DNA of 64,000 bases from Paragonimus westermani (taxonomy: Eukaryota; Platyhelminthes; Trematoda; Plagiorchiida; Troglotrematidae). Of the stretch, positions 43,947 through 55,030 are shown piece after piece. How positions within the stretch are numbered: the stretch's first letter is position 1; every line of letters starts with the position of its first letter. The notes beneath the pieces were generated by a model. That model did no database searches. It saw nothing but the letters and a program-made list of their open reading frames with translations, and was not told where the DNA came from. The translations under genes and the position numbers were made by a program. Location of the stretch: assembly GCA_008508345.1 (NCBI GenBank), contig QNGE01001023.1, positions 25,604-89,603 of the forward strand, read 5' to 3'.

Positions 43947-44263
43947 TGTAGAGGACTGGTACGTTTCTGTCTAGAATCGTGCCTATTCTCCACAATAATT
44001 AAATCAGAAAAACTGATTATAGGACAACGACGTTTATTGCAAAGGGACCGGGAAAGCGAGCTGTAAGCAAAACACAACAGAAGCAAAGCGCAACAGACCA
44101 GTAGCTAGCGTCCGTAAGGTGCAAGTGTAATTGCAATTGTGACCTTGGGCGGTCGAACCTACGAGAAAATCCAGACATGCAACCAAACAATATCAATAGT
44201 GTCAACGGTCAAAATAAACAGCAAAATAGTTGGAATACGTGGCAAACCAAGAATGTCTCTACA
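43947..44263 (-). repeat. 5' LTR of the gypsy element (promoter-bearing)
   Basis: 317 bp with TGTAG/CTACA ends. It carries the promoter of the element and, within R, the AATAAA-type signal. One base differs from the 3' LTR (44119). Confidence 0.95.
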
Positions 44264-44267
44264 GCGA

Positions 44268-45559
44268 TGAAGTTACAAGAAGTAAAGTAGTGGCTTGTAT
44301 CTCCAAGGTTCACCAATCTAGGGTGACATAATTTCACTTTGAGTGGTGTGCTAATTTGTGACGGCTAGACTGAAAACATGAACCATTCTCATGTGTTTGA
44401 ATATTAATGACTGCGTTGGATTACTCTCATAGCGTACAACCACCGGGAAAATTGGGGAGCAAAGTTACACGCATGAGTTGAACAGCTAAGTACTAAACGA
44501 AGTTAGAAGCCAGCTGCAAAATTCCGGTAAATAAAAGCTAAACAAAAATGGAATATTAAAGTTATTAGGTTTTTCTTCTAGATGGGTTTTAGATGCTAGC
44601 GGAGACAACAATGAATGTTTTGATTCAAGGACTACCCGATCGCTTGTCTCCTGTACCACTGGCGCATGATAAACCACATAAGACATTGGTTGTCACATTA
44701 TACAGAATCCACAGGCCATTTTCGTCGCTCGATTTAAGAGTGTTCATAACGTAGGAGGATGTGAAATGCAATGTAGGAGAATCATAAAAACTGCGACTAT
44801 TTCTGATGACGTTTCAAAAGCAATATCTTCGAGCTAAGTTGTTATTGCTGTTGCAGGAGGTCCACTATAGCGCTTATAAACGCTGGATATCCTATGCCTA
44901 AAATAGAAGTGCCTATAACATAAGTCGTCTGTAGCAGACAGCGGTATGTTGTTTACCTCGATTGTTAGAACTCAGAGGATTCCATGATTTATGGTTCCAG
45001 TTACCGTCGGAACTTTGAGGACGGACATCATTCTTATTAAAAAATCATTCAATCGCTCATCACTAAATGCTACTCTAGCAGGCGAGCCAGAAGATGAGTG
45101 GCGGTCATAGAGCGCAGAAGGATGAAGTGCGGGTAGTTTAAGTTTACTACAGATGAAATGTACTGAGGTGGCTAAGACAGGGCAGAACGATGATGTGAAT
45201 AATGGAGGGAAAGTGCTTTTATGGTAGACATGCAACTACATTTACAGTCGCTTGTTGCTGACGTGGTGACCATCAGACATGAAAAGACACTGGTGGTGCC
45301 AACTTAAACAAGGGGTGCTCCTTTCATTATCAACATCATAACAACCGTATGGCTTGAGCCACGGCTCACCTCAACAATGACCTGGAATATCCTAGAAGCA
45401 AATGTTACTAGGAAGATCGTAACTTAATAAGAGAAGACCAAGGGAAAGAACTAGGAATGGTGTGGATGCAGGTATGCCAGTGACTGTGACACACCACCAT
45501 GTCTTATAGCGTATCTAACCAGCGACTTGAGTTGTCATGAGAACCCTAGCCAGGCAGGC
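44268..45559. other. unassigned sequence
   Basis: No gene or repeat was recognised. The 87-codon minus frame 44972-45235 has no motif. Confidence 0.45.
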
Positions 45560-47240
45560 GACATCTACCCACTTCCGACGGAGGGACGTCCGAAACGTAA
45601 ATACTGGCCATTCAGGTCCCGTCGTCCACATGGTCTGGTTGAGACCAGCTGAACTGTTCTCCAAAATTTTCAGCCTACCTGTCAAATCAGCACCATTGGC
45701 TGATTAATAAGTGAACCGTCTTTTTTCACATGTGGTCTCACTTACGCCAGTTCGTAGACAAATACAACCACGTATTAAGAAAAAGTCTTCTGCTATCCCC
45801 ATATAAAAAGACTCCTTCCATTTCTTCCGACTGTTCGACTAAATAGTACGCACAGTCTTTGTTCAACCTCTTAGTCGGTTTACATTTAAGTTCCTCATGG
45901 TTGTCATATTCAGAATCAGGTGGAATCGGGCGACGCTTGTTCACAAGGTTTATCGACGTGACGGAAATCCAGTTCTGTTGCAGATGAACAGATGCTTCGG
46001 AACATATCTCTTCACCGCATGCTTTCATAGCTGCGGTGATTTGTTCCCAGTGTTTGTTAGGCTCTGTCACCTGACTCGAACTGGGCAACTTATTCACCAC
46101 TGCTTCTTGGTAAGAGTTATTCACACTCTCCTCGCTCGAATGACAGTTAGGTATCTTGCATTCACGAGCATGTCTTCTGGGCAAATGACAAAGCAAAACG
46201 GGAACGCACAACACCATGATCCGAGTCCAGGTGGTTGCTCCAAAATGTTTGAATCTTTAACGGAGTGGCGCTACCTGTAACTGACCACTATATGATAGAG
46301 CTGCTTCCATGGCTGAAGAGCACATGGAGGTCTCCATGTAACGCAAGGTCTCTTTATGTGTTGGAATGCGGTGCTTGGAATCTGGAGACCGTGAGATGCG
46401 CACTGCTGCAGTAGTATTTCATCACTGTCAGTGTGTTGTGCCCGTATACTAAGCACTCTCCTCCGGAGAAAGACGACCAAGCGGAGCATTCGAATCTGCT
46501 GGTATGATGATGTTTGAGGATTTAGTCGGCCTAAGAAGGTCAACGAGGGCGTCATAGGATGCATCTCGAGTATTATCCGAACAGCTGTCCGTTGGAGCGT
46601 ACGCCGATATAGTGAATACACAACGCTTCTGTGGTTTCTGTCGACAGACTTGAACCGGTTTATTGAGTCTGGCAGCGCAAAACCGACTGTTCATTGGGAC
46701 GCAATCGAGCAAACATTGTTCTGTTCTGAAATTCAGTACGATTCCCACCCCCAGCTTGACCACGAGACTTAGCGTCGGCGTCACAACATACCCTAGGAGA
46801 GAAGTGCTTAAATCGGCAGTTATCTAAAGGTGAGCTCAAGTGGATAACGGTGCTAGAATCGTAGACTCACATTTCCGACGAGTAGCATAAATCAAACTCC
46901 AGACTTGAGAGAGTACCTTCAAGGGCAGCTTGTTCACCGACTTGTCGAGAATTGCAGACATTGAAGGCGCCAATGCTTATCCGTTGACTTGGCCTCAGAA
47001 AACAACTATCAGCGGGAGACATGTGTAAAGCAGAATACTCGTGGTGTAAAATAGCTGGGAAAAGTCTTGATGAATGAATAATGTCACTGTCAGGACAGCA
47101 ATAACTTCCGATACTTCTTGGTCGTTTATGCCGCGGAAAGTGGTTGACCTGAGAGATCCCACCGAGTTTCTGACTCAAAAATCTCATCTGCGAGACAGCA
47201 GAATACAGGGTTTTCCTGGGGACCCCACCCGAAGCCAATG
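45560..47240 (-). pseudogene. decayed RTE-like LINE: endonuclease and linker before the RT
   Basis: Minus-strand segments in successive frames follow the RTE order. They are RISIGAFNVCNSRQVGEQAALEGTL with LEFDLCYSSE (FNVRTLxxxGQQAAL...IDVCCxSE, ~46.87-47.02 kb), then GVGIVLN and EQCLLDCVPMNSRFCAARL (~46.65-46.75 kb), then SAYAPTDS and IIIPADSNAPLGRLSPEES (the GDxN motif with Gly replaced by Ala, ~46.45-46.55 kb). After these come CASHGLQI and KRPCVTWRPP (~46.3-46.4 kb) and a linker with HWEQITAAMKACGEEIC, RRPIPPDSEYDNHEELK and SRRLF (~45.75-46.1 kb). Faint further similarity runs to ~45.6 kb. No RT core follows, so the copy is 3'-truncated and frameshifted. The catalytic motifs are damaged. 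Confidence 0.75.
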
Positions 47241-47815
47241 ACTCAAGAGTCTGACTCGCTTGGAATGAGGAGCCTGCCTACCTTGAGGGCACAGTGAACG
47301 AGACATTATTGTCTGGTTCTAAGAACTGCTGCGCACAGTGGATATACTGGAGGCCACAGCAGGCTTCTGAGTGATACCGGGTGATTTTCGACCGTATTGG
47401 ATAATAAGCCAGCGTTCACGGTCATCCACTGGGCGGTCGATGTGCTCTTTGTTTGAGGGTACCTTTTCCAACCCCCTTCTCCCTGATACGGAAGACAGGG
47501 GTACCGCAACCGTAAAAATAGTTCTGCACTACGCCCATAGTATCGTGCCTCGCTACCTAAGCACCTATATGTGGTCATTAGTGCGATATACAATCCTATG
47601 AGTGTAACTGCTTTTCGCCTAACTGCTTTCCTTGGCCTGCCTGACAAGGTTGCACCTGGAAAGATTGGATTCCTGGTCAGCATAGCAGGCCGGATCAAAA
47701 CAACACACAAGCCTGACCTCTGTGTCAAGGTAACAGTATGGGTCAGGATGCCCCTGTAGTCCAAATCTTGATGTTTGAGCAAAATAACCCAGTTTGGTCG
47801 GCGAACCCTCCTCAA
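47241..47815 (-). mobile_element. 5' region of the same RTE copy
   Basis: A 170-codon minus frame with no domain lies directly upstream of the endonuclease start. Positions 47599-47744 (minus) align base by base, at roughly 80-85% identity, with 63854-64000 (plus) at the right window edge, which shows that this is part of a dispersed repeat. The likeliest identity is the RTE 5' leader. Confidence 0.55.
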
Positions 47816-49404
47816 TTTTAAAGGACTCTTAAGTAGAACGCCACTCTACCCAAAGTGTCTTTCCCAAAAACTGAAAAAATCCTTCAGGCTCCAGTGTTTG
47901 GGCTGTTAAAACACGGATGCAAGGCTGAAAGTCCAGGCTCCCTGACGCCATGAGTATCTTCTCCTGGTGTCACGCCGGTTTCAGATCTTTCGGAGGGTAG
48001 TCATGGGAAAACTTGGGCACCACCACTCTCCATAAGCACAGAATCAATGTACGAGCAATACAGCATCAGGAGAAGTGAGGTCTTATCGTTCATGTATCAC
48101 TTCTGCCTCCCCGGGGCCAGTGATTTCTATTATAGTCAAGGTATTCGAATGTGTGCAGTCATGAGAACAAGTTTGAGAAACTTGGGGAAGTGATTCCAGG
48201 GCTGGATACAATGGGATAGACCGAGTTTGGATTAAGAATGCTCAATAAACTGAAAATAAATGGGTGCGTCATTCACTAGAGTAACGAGAAACAGAGTGTA
48301 GGTGGCTGGTTAATTATTGCAGAAGATGGTATTAAGAATATACCATTAGACAAATTTTGGTGCACATACCAAATGGAAGTTGCGGGTTGTGGTTTGTATG
48401 TTGAGAATTGCGTTCGTGTGTTATATGTGTGCGGCATCTTGCTAGCTTTGGAGACAGAAGATCGTGAGCCGCTCACTGACCCAGTTCGAGCTATGTTTAA
48501 CAGGTACCAGTGAGTGATACTAAGTGACTTAAATGGACCAAAAATTAACTTACTAATGAGTGACTGTAATTAAGACCAAACGTTCATTGATACCTTACAC
48601 AACGTACCTCTATGTGGGCACGTGTGAAAACCGAGTGCATTCGAAAGAGACCTTAAACCGTCTGTTCTAAACCTAGCGACCACATCTTGTGTGAGCATAC
48701 AAACGCCGATTTTGTCTCAACCTCTTGGGAAGAGTGACTAAGTAATGAATGCGATGGAGGTTGCTGCGGAGTACGACTATCCAGTCCCAACATTTTTGTA
48801 GGACTATTTGGTTTACACTTGGAGCGGATCGATCGGAGTGATACATAAATTCAGACCAACGATAGTGTCTTCATATTCACTGGGAGGTTAACACTATTGG
48901 TTAGAAGACCTGAATATAACAGGGAACTTTGTTCAGATCGGGACTTCGAAAATTGGCCTTTCGTGATACAGCGCTTGAACAAGGTATCGCGAAAATCAAA
49001 GTAACGAACAGCGCGGTCTACAGAAAAAGGTAACGAATCTGTTAAACAGAGGCGCATTACGAGTGAAAGAATTGAGGCGAATATAGTAAAAAGGATCCGA
49101 AAAACCTCAAAATGTATTATGGTTATGTTTATTGACAAGCTTTAGTCCGTGTAGCGACGGGGTGGATATTCACGGGGTGTTACGTCGCACTGCAGGATGA
49201 AAAGAGAATAAAAGAGCTATGAATGGGTTATTCGGCCTTGTTTATAGAAAAGACAACGGGCATGATAGGCCTATGTTGAATCACGATTCCTGTAAGTGAC
49301 GTAGTCGAGGTCACGGTTTTGTTAGGGGTAACAAGTCGTGAGATGCCCGCATTTCGAATTGGCAGTTGACGTAGTCGCAAATGCTCTTTGTATTTCAGGA
49401 GATG
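47816..49404. other. unassigned sequence
   Basis: Nothing was recognised apart from short open frames without motifs. Confidence 0.45.
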
Positions 49405-50315
49405 AGCGCTGTTCACTTTGATTTCAAAAAGGCATTTTCTTCCGTAAACTACCGCTACCTTGCTAGTGTGTTTGAGTTATGTGGCATAATGCCAGAAGTT
49501 TTCAACTGGGTCAGCCAATTCTTTTTTGATAGAACTGTAATTGTAAGAACTTGGAATGCCATGTCAAATGTCGATCATCTGCTCAACAGGGTCATACAGA
49601 TTATGATCTCTGAACCTTTAGTCTCTCTCATGTAAATTACCTATCATGCACTTAGGTTAGAATCTGTTTGCTTTTTGTTTCCGGAGAGTTGTGAACTCCG
49701 GCTAGTCCTCACGTGAACGGAAAAGTGGTTAGCCAGATAGGACCTACTCTTGAATACCAACACGCTGGTTTTTATTGAATGCAGGAGTAGATAAGGATAA
49801 CAGTCTACAGATAGTGACAAAGTAAATGATTTAAGAGTGTCTGTTGACTGTTATTCTGCACCTCAGCGGTTCAGGCGAACTCAAAAGACGTTATTAGTGA
49901 GTAAAATGTTGTATCTATTGAGAAAGTGTTGGATTAGCCGCACTGTACTCTCGTACATCCACGTCTGGAGCATTATGTACATGCCTGTGCATAGTATTTA
50001 AGGAACTACACGACTTTCGGAAATCGACAAGTTGGATCCATGGATTGCGAGACCTGTTTTCACTACGGCTCGAGCGTAAAGAAGATACCACCGGAGTGCG
50101 CAGACGGACAAAGAGGTTGTCTGATGTAACCATGGAGCAGCTAACATGAGAGTTAATATTCGGCTGCTAATTAGGTCGGTTATAGGACGATAATGAGGAA
50201 GCACTTCTTTGCCAAAGTTTTAAATTCTTGGAGCGAACTGTGTAAAGAGGTAGCGCTTTTGGCTATGATATATGAGTTTGAAAAAGTTTTGTCAGTTTTG
50301 GATAAGGGTGCTTCC
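49405..50315 (+). pseudogene. decayed CR1-like LINE, RT core to C-terminus
   Basis: VHFDFKKAFSSVNYRYL followed by FELCGIMPEVFNWVSQFFFDRTVIVRTWNAMSN (~49.41-49.57 kb) is the DFxKAFDxVxHxxL...WxxSFLxxRTxxVRV block of an RT. Then a VNDLRVSVDC...KTLLVSKMLYLL stretch (~49.83-49.92 kb) follows. MRKHFFAKVLNSWSELCKEV near 50.19 kb corresponds to the terminal LRxxFFxxRVVxxWNxLPxxV block. The GVPQGS and YADD regions are missing or unreadable. It is a separate, diverged CR1 subfamily from the copy at 25-29 kb. Confidence 0.65.
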
Positions 50316-52224
50316 TCAATTGCCCCAACACGACGGGAGGCTTCTGAGTCGATTTTTCAAAATGTATTTGTGTATTGTTTCTGGCCGCATTTTAGGTTTG
50401 ATTAGTTTTCAGCATTACAACCCCTTAAATTACCCCCATATGCTGGGTATTATCATTATTATCACTATGGACTTAACTTGATATCCCTCCAGTTCATACA
50501 GTAAGCTCCCCCCTCAAAATTATCATTATTACCTAAATGCAGAGACCACTAATTCAGTTGTAAAAGTTTGTTTGACGTTTGTTGATTCCAGTATAAAAGT
50601 ATGGGACAAAATATGCTGTTCAGCTTACCGACATCGCATGACTGGTGATAAAAATCATAGGAGTCCTCAGCTTCAGGCATTGCTGCATGATCTGGTTTTA
50701 AAACGCGATCTTGTTGGAATTTTCAACTTAAACTCAACCTTTTATCCAGCGTAGGTAATTCATTGTAGAAACTGTAACCCAGATTACCCACGAATTGTTC
50801 ATTATGAAAGATCACACACCACGGGATTGCCATTTTTGCCCCCAGATCCATTTGGCTTTGCTATTATTGAAAATTCGGAAGTTCCATGCTAACCTGAACG
50901 GTTGTAAATAGGCTGTTATACTAAGTGGATGCCTTTAATGGACTTATCAGAGTTCTTAAGCCCCCCCCCCAGTGCAGTTGACTACGTCACACATCGCGAT
51001 GTTACCAACATATAGGATTACTGTGCCTATCTTCCTTCATAAATCAGCCAGTTTGACTGTACACCGCAATGTAAGTTTCATGATCGCCATCACTCTCCAC
51101 GTATGATACGTCGTCTTAAGGATCCTCCCAGCCCATAGTTTTATGGGCAAGCCAGAGGAAGCAGATACTTTCACACTGCTTTGGACAAGTGTAAGCGGCA
51201 ATACAGCCGTCGCGTCCAATTTCTACGGTTTAAAGTCCTGCTTAAAGCCGGCCGGGTTAAAAATTCTTCACTTAAATGTAAGTTCGAACCAATTAGAAAT
51301 TATGTTCTGTGGGATTATGCACAAGATACCCCTTTCAATTTCTACCCACTTGCTTTGCCATTTAGTGTGCGCTATTCCGTCGTTTACAATGTGGTATCAC
51401 CGAATTGACACTTTACACCGCTCCAAAGAAGGATGTGACAAATACACCTGACGGCTAAATTACCATTCAGGGTTGACTTGTATGGCGTGTAAGGCTGCTC
51501 AGAAGTATATGATCCGATCTGAATCATACTATGGAAATGCGTACGACAATTGAAATCGAAAGCCCGACGTGTTTACTGCGTAGTGTTAACGACCTCAAAC
51601 AAGAGATTGTACAGAGAGAAGCGTTAAGATACACGAAACTGTAAACCCCAGTTTAGCAAGTGGATTAAACCACGACCTGTTAAAAGTTGGAAGTGTCCCA
51701 ACAATACAGTGTGATGCAACTGCAAAAAATACCACGCGTTGTTGTAGTTATAAGGATAGTGGGTTCAAGTACTGCCCGTTCTCGGGTTTTCAAGGCATCT
51801 GTTTCCACTCTGACCTAGTTCCTGATTACTCTGTGCAGGCAGACGTCCTTGGTTGCTGCTCACTCTGACGCATGGTAGCAAGTCACTCGCAAACTCTCTG
51901 TTCAAGACAGATGGTCGATACTTATGCCGGCTATTGGCCAGTCGGTTCGCAAAAGTGGAATGTTTATTAGAGCGTACAATTTTTTGACATTTCTTCTTAA
52001 TTCTCCTTTTCCTTCTGTCCAACAATGCTTCGTCCTGTGTCCGTCATAGACTCACTCAAGGATAGTTTAACAGAGTTCAAAAACCATGTCATCTTAGACA
52101 CTTTCACTTAACTCGTATCATTGCCTAGTAGTTTGGTAGATTTAAAAACTGTAGGCTCCGGCTAGATTTCGACCAGCGATAGGAACACTGTGCATAAAAA
52201 CCACAAGCGGTTACCGGGTTTGGG
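50316..52224. other. unassigned sequence with a poly-C run
   Basis: A run of ten C lies at 50961-50970. A 75-codon plus frame at 51181-51408 contains a possible donor (AAAT/GTAAGT near 51.28 kb) but no known domain. Not enough to call an exon. Confidence 0.4.
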
Positions 52225-52650
52225 CACACCTTTTTCTCGATTTTGCCAAATTTATCGACCATATTCTACATACGTTTGTCACACGCAAACTCTGGAACTT
52301 GAGTTATCCGAGGAGGGGCCAGATGCCAAATTACATCTTTTACTCGTGATTTAACCTTTCTTTTTAAAACCGAATGGCTTTTTGTATCCCCTTTCAATCT
52401 TTGCTGAGGCTTCTCAACGGTTTGTGCTCGGTCCTCAGCTCCTCCTGTCGTGCAACATTTACCTTCCGGACAATGTGTTCGGACAGTGTTGTCCTTTATG
52501 CGAATGGTTGACTGAGATTGCTTAAAATTCCGAACGCACTCTAGTGCTGCAAACTAATCTTGACGAGACCAAGCACTGGCCGGACGAATAACTGCTCCCC
52601 ATTAATGAGAGTAAATGTGATTACGACTAACCTGAGTGACTAGAAATATT
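52225..52650 (+). pseudogene. decayed CR1-like RT fragment
   Basis: In shifting frames the segment reads LFLDFAKFIDHILHTFVTRKLWNL (DFAKAFDxVPHxxLLxKL, ~52.23 kb), VLGPQLLLSCNIYLPDN (VLGPLLFLxYINDLPD, ~52.43 kb), then LQTNLDETKHW and LLPINESKC (LQxDLDxLxxWSxxWLLPxNxSKC, ~52.55-52.62 kb). The YADD box cannot be recognised. Frame breaks show it is a fossil. Confidence 0.6.
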
Positions 52651-54825
52651 TTAAGTGTGCAAAAGTGCGCGGTGAATATTACGGAAATTAAATAAAGATA
52701 TCTTGCTATTGTTTACTGTAGCTCACATCTGTCATCGCAAAACGGCTACAGAAGACGAATATGAAGGTTTTCGGACAATAAAAGGTTTCTATAAGACTTG
52801 TACTTGTGTGAGCCAGCCCCATCATGTATACAGGCTCACACGAAGATGTACTCGCAATTGAAAGTGATAAGTGGGTAGTCGCCCAACTACTCACGGATCT
52901 AAACATTGCTTCATGTGAATTTAGACTTGGTATCAGTGATTTCTGTTCATGTGAATTTCAGGCACCGTCTTGTCGTTCAGTTCTTGCGGCGTAGAAAAAT
53001 GAAGTCAGACGCCAAGGGGTTGGCCACTGTAGGTCGGCTTCGCATCCCAGACTGGGGTCTTCGCGGTTCAGAGAGTCGTTAGCTGGGAACTTTAAGTGAG
53101 ATGACGTCTACTGGAGATCAGTGGCGTAAATTTGGTCGTTAGCTGGCCGAGTTCTGTTAAGTAAATGCGTTTAATGACACTGGGCGGCGAAAGCCGTAAG
53201 GATGCTGATGGCGCCTCATTTTCACTTACACCTCGGTTGTTTGTTTGCAAGATGTAGACACCATGACCTCGAGTGTTTAGTTATGATAGTAGTTGTTTTT
53301 TTCTTGGTCACTACTTCCTTTGTATTTTGTGGTTTTGTAACAGTTATGCATTAGCAAGAGCCACTTACGTATAGCTTTCTAGGATGGTTAAGATGTTAAA
53401 ACCTACAGTGCAGCTTTTCATGGTGGCTACAACTTTAAGACTTCATCAGACAGTTCTTTCTCTCTCAGTGTTGCTAATCATTGGAAGGACTCTCTCTCCC
53501 CAGGTTCATCAGCTGCTGTTCTAACCTCCCGACACACCTAGACGTGACTGTGATAATGTTTCTTTCTTCTCACGATGCAATTATTACAGCCCCGAAGGTG
53601 GCCCTGCCCTATGTTTGCACTTTAACAGAATCTCTTGGACCGCTGAAAAATACGAACCAACTGAATCTGGGTGTTATGTCCTCCATCCTCGAACCCGTGC
53701 ACTGATATCTGAACTCAATGAACCCGACCCGTCAGGCGCTAATGAACGTTAAGTAAATATACCAAGGCATTGAACACACATACCTAGCTAAACTTGTAAT
53801 AACTGGATAGGTATTTTTGGTCACTTTTGATTTGATTTTCCTCCAAAAATGCTGGATACTCTTAGATCATTCCGATCATGCTGTTCAATAGTGTAAATTC
53901 AACGAGTTCATGTATTTCCTGATCTTCACGGAAGGTGAAAATACAGTGCTTTTAGATGGTCTAACTATTATTATTATCATCATCATCATCATCGCCATCA
54001 TCATCATCGTCATTCTATTTTCCACTTTCGAGCCGTACTCATGAGTGCCGTTTCTTTTTAGTGCGTACATGCACTAAATAAATATCTCCCTGATATACGC
54101 AACAAATACCAGATACGAAATAAAAATATGAATAATTCGGTGGTATCCAACATGTAATGTATGGGAATTACAACAAGTCTTAACCAGTGCTAAGTGACAC
54201 TCGTAAGAAGAAAGAGCTAAGAAGGTTCGGAATCGGACAATCGAGCGCGAGCAAGCCGGAAGTGTGTGTGTTTGCGTGACACTATTGGCGCGCAAAGGCC
54301 GGTAAGTATGTAAACAAACAAGTGCGACTGCATGCAGCAAGCAGACGACAAACAAAGACTGTTACGATCATGTATACAGTGTGAGATAGGATTTTGAGAA
54401 GCATTTTGCACATCGCACAACAGCAGACTGGTGTTATCTCCAGGTCACTAGATCTTTAAATGCTTGGTATCGGTCCGTGAAGCATAAGAGTGATAAACTG
54501 ATACAAATGTGTAATCGAAACCTAAGCAAAGAGACAGCGGAGATTTTTTATATCTCAATGGCTTTGCTGTTTTGTTCTTTACAAGGGCACATTTTTTTGG
54601 TCTAGAGGCTTACGTGAGCCATCACAACTGTTTTATTAGCGTGTCACAAGCCTCCTTCAACGTTTTTAATTGAAAATTTTCAAAATGACTTCAAAACGCT
54701 CAATGCTCATCAGTTTTACTGATTGTTGAATGAGTCCGAAAATGGAGACGTAACTGATCGGAATCCAGACAGTTATTTTTTCCCCTTGTTCAGCGTTTGT
54801 TTTGTTCTGCGAATTAGTTATTAAA
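52651..54825. other. unassigned sequence with an (ATC)n microsatellite
   Basis: Simple repeat of ATT/ATC/GTC triplets at about 53966-54015. No gene recognised. The 74-codon plus frame at 53481-53705 has no motif. Confidence 0.5.
53966..54015. repeat. imperfect trinucleotide microsatellite (ATT/ATC)n
   Basis: About 50 bp of ATT then ATC triplets with single-base interruptions (GCC, GTC). Confidence 0.85.
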
Positions 54826-55030
54826 TGCGGAGTATAGTGCCGCTCTTGAGATTCACAGAGGATACAAAAAGGCTATCAAAGTACAGATCTAGCCACGTTT
54901 TGCTTCAACGTTTTTGTGATAGTCACTTAAAATGAAGCTGAGTGTTGCTACTAACGACCTCCGAAACACAACTACTGTCAAATGATTACAGCACAAACGG
55001 GCATTCTTAGCTGCCCACAACCGTTGGAAT
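54826..55030 (-). pseudogene. CR1-like LINE 3'-end fragment
   Basis: The plus-strand text around GGAGTATAGTGCCGCTCTTG (~54.83 kb) matches GGGGTGTAGCACCGCTCTTG at 25.21 kb, near the end of the intact LINE, and similarity continues into the TCTAGC(C/A)A block. On the minus strand it encodes a fragment like LLFYSVVGTFCNSQERCYTPF of ORF2. A short 3'-anchored truncation of this kind is typical of LINE insertions. Confidence 0.55.

Larger units (their letters stand above)
38954..44267 (-). mobile_element. complete Ty3/gypsy LTR retrotransposon of CsRn1 type
   Basis: Minus-strand order: 5' LTR (44263-43947), primer site, leader, gag, pol, ~520-bp 3' region, polypurine tract, 3' LTR (39274-38958). 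The body is 5,306 bp, flanked by GCGA at 38954-38957 and 44264-44267. The LTRs start TGTAG and end CTACA and differ at a single base (A at 39130, G at 44119), so insertion was very recent. Gag ends in a C-x2-H-x9-C-x3-C knuckle, the variant reported for CsRn1 of Clonorchis and its relatives. Pol is protease, RT, RNase H, integrase, in the order of Ty3/gypsy. All catalytic residues looked for are present, so it may be active. Naming to clade is from remembered family features, not from a tree. Confidence 0.95.
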
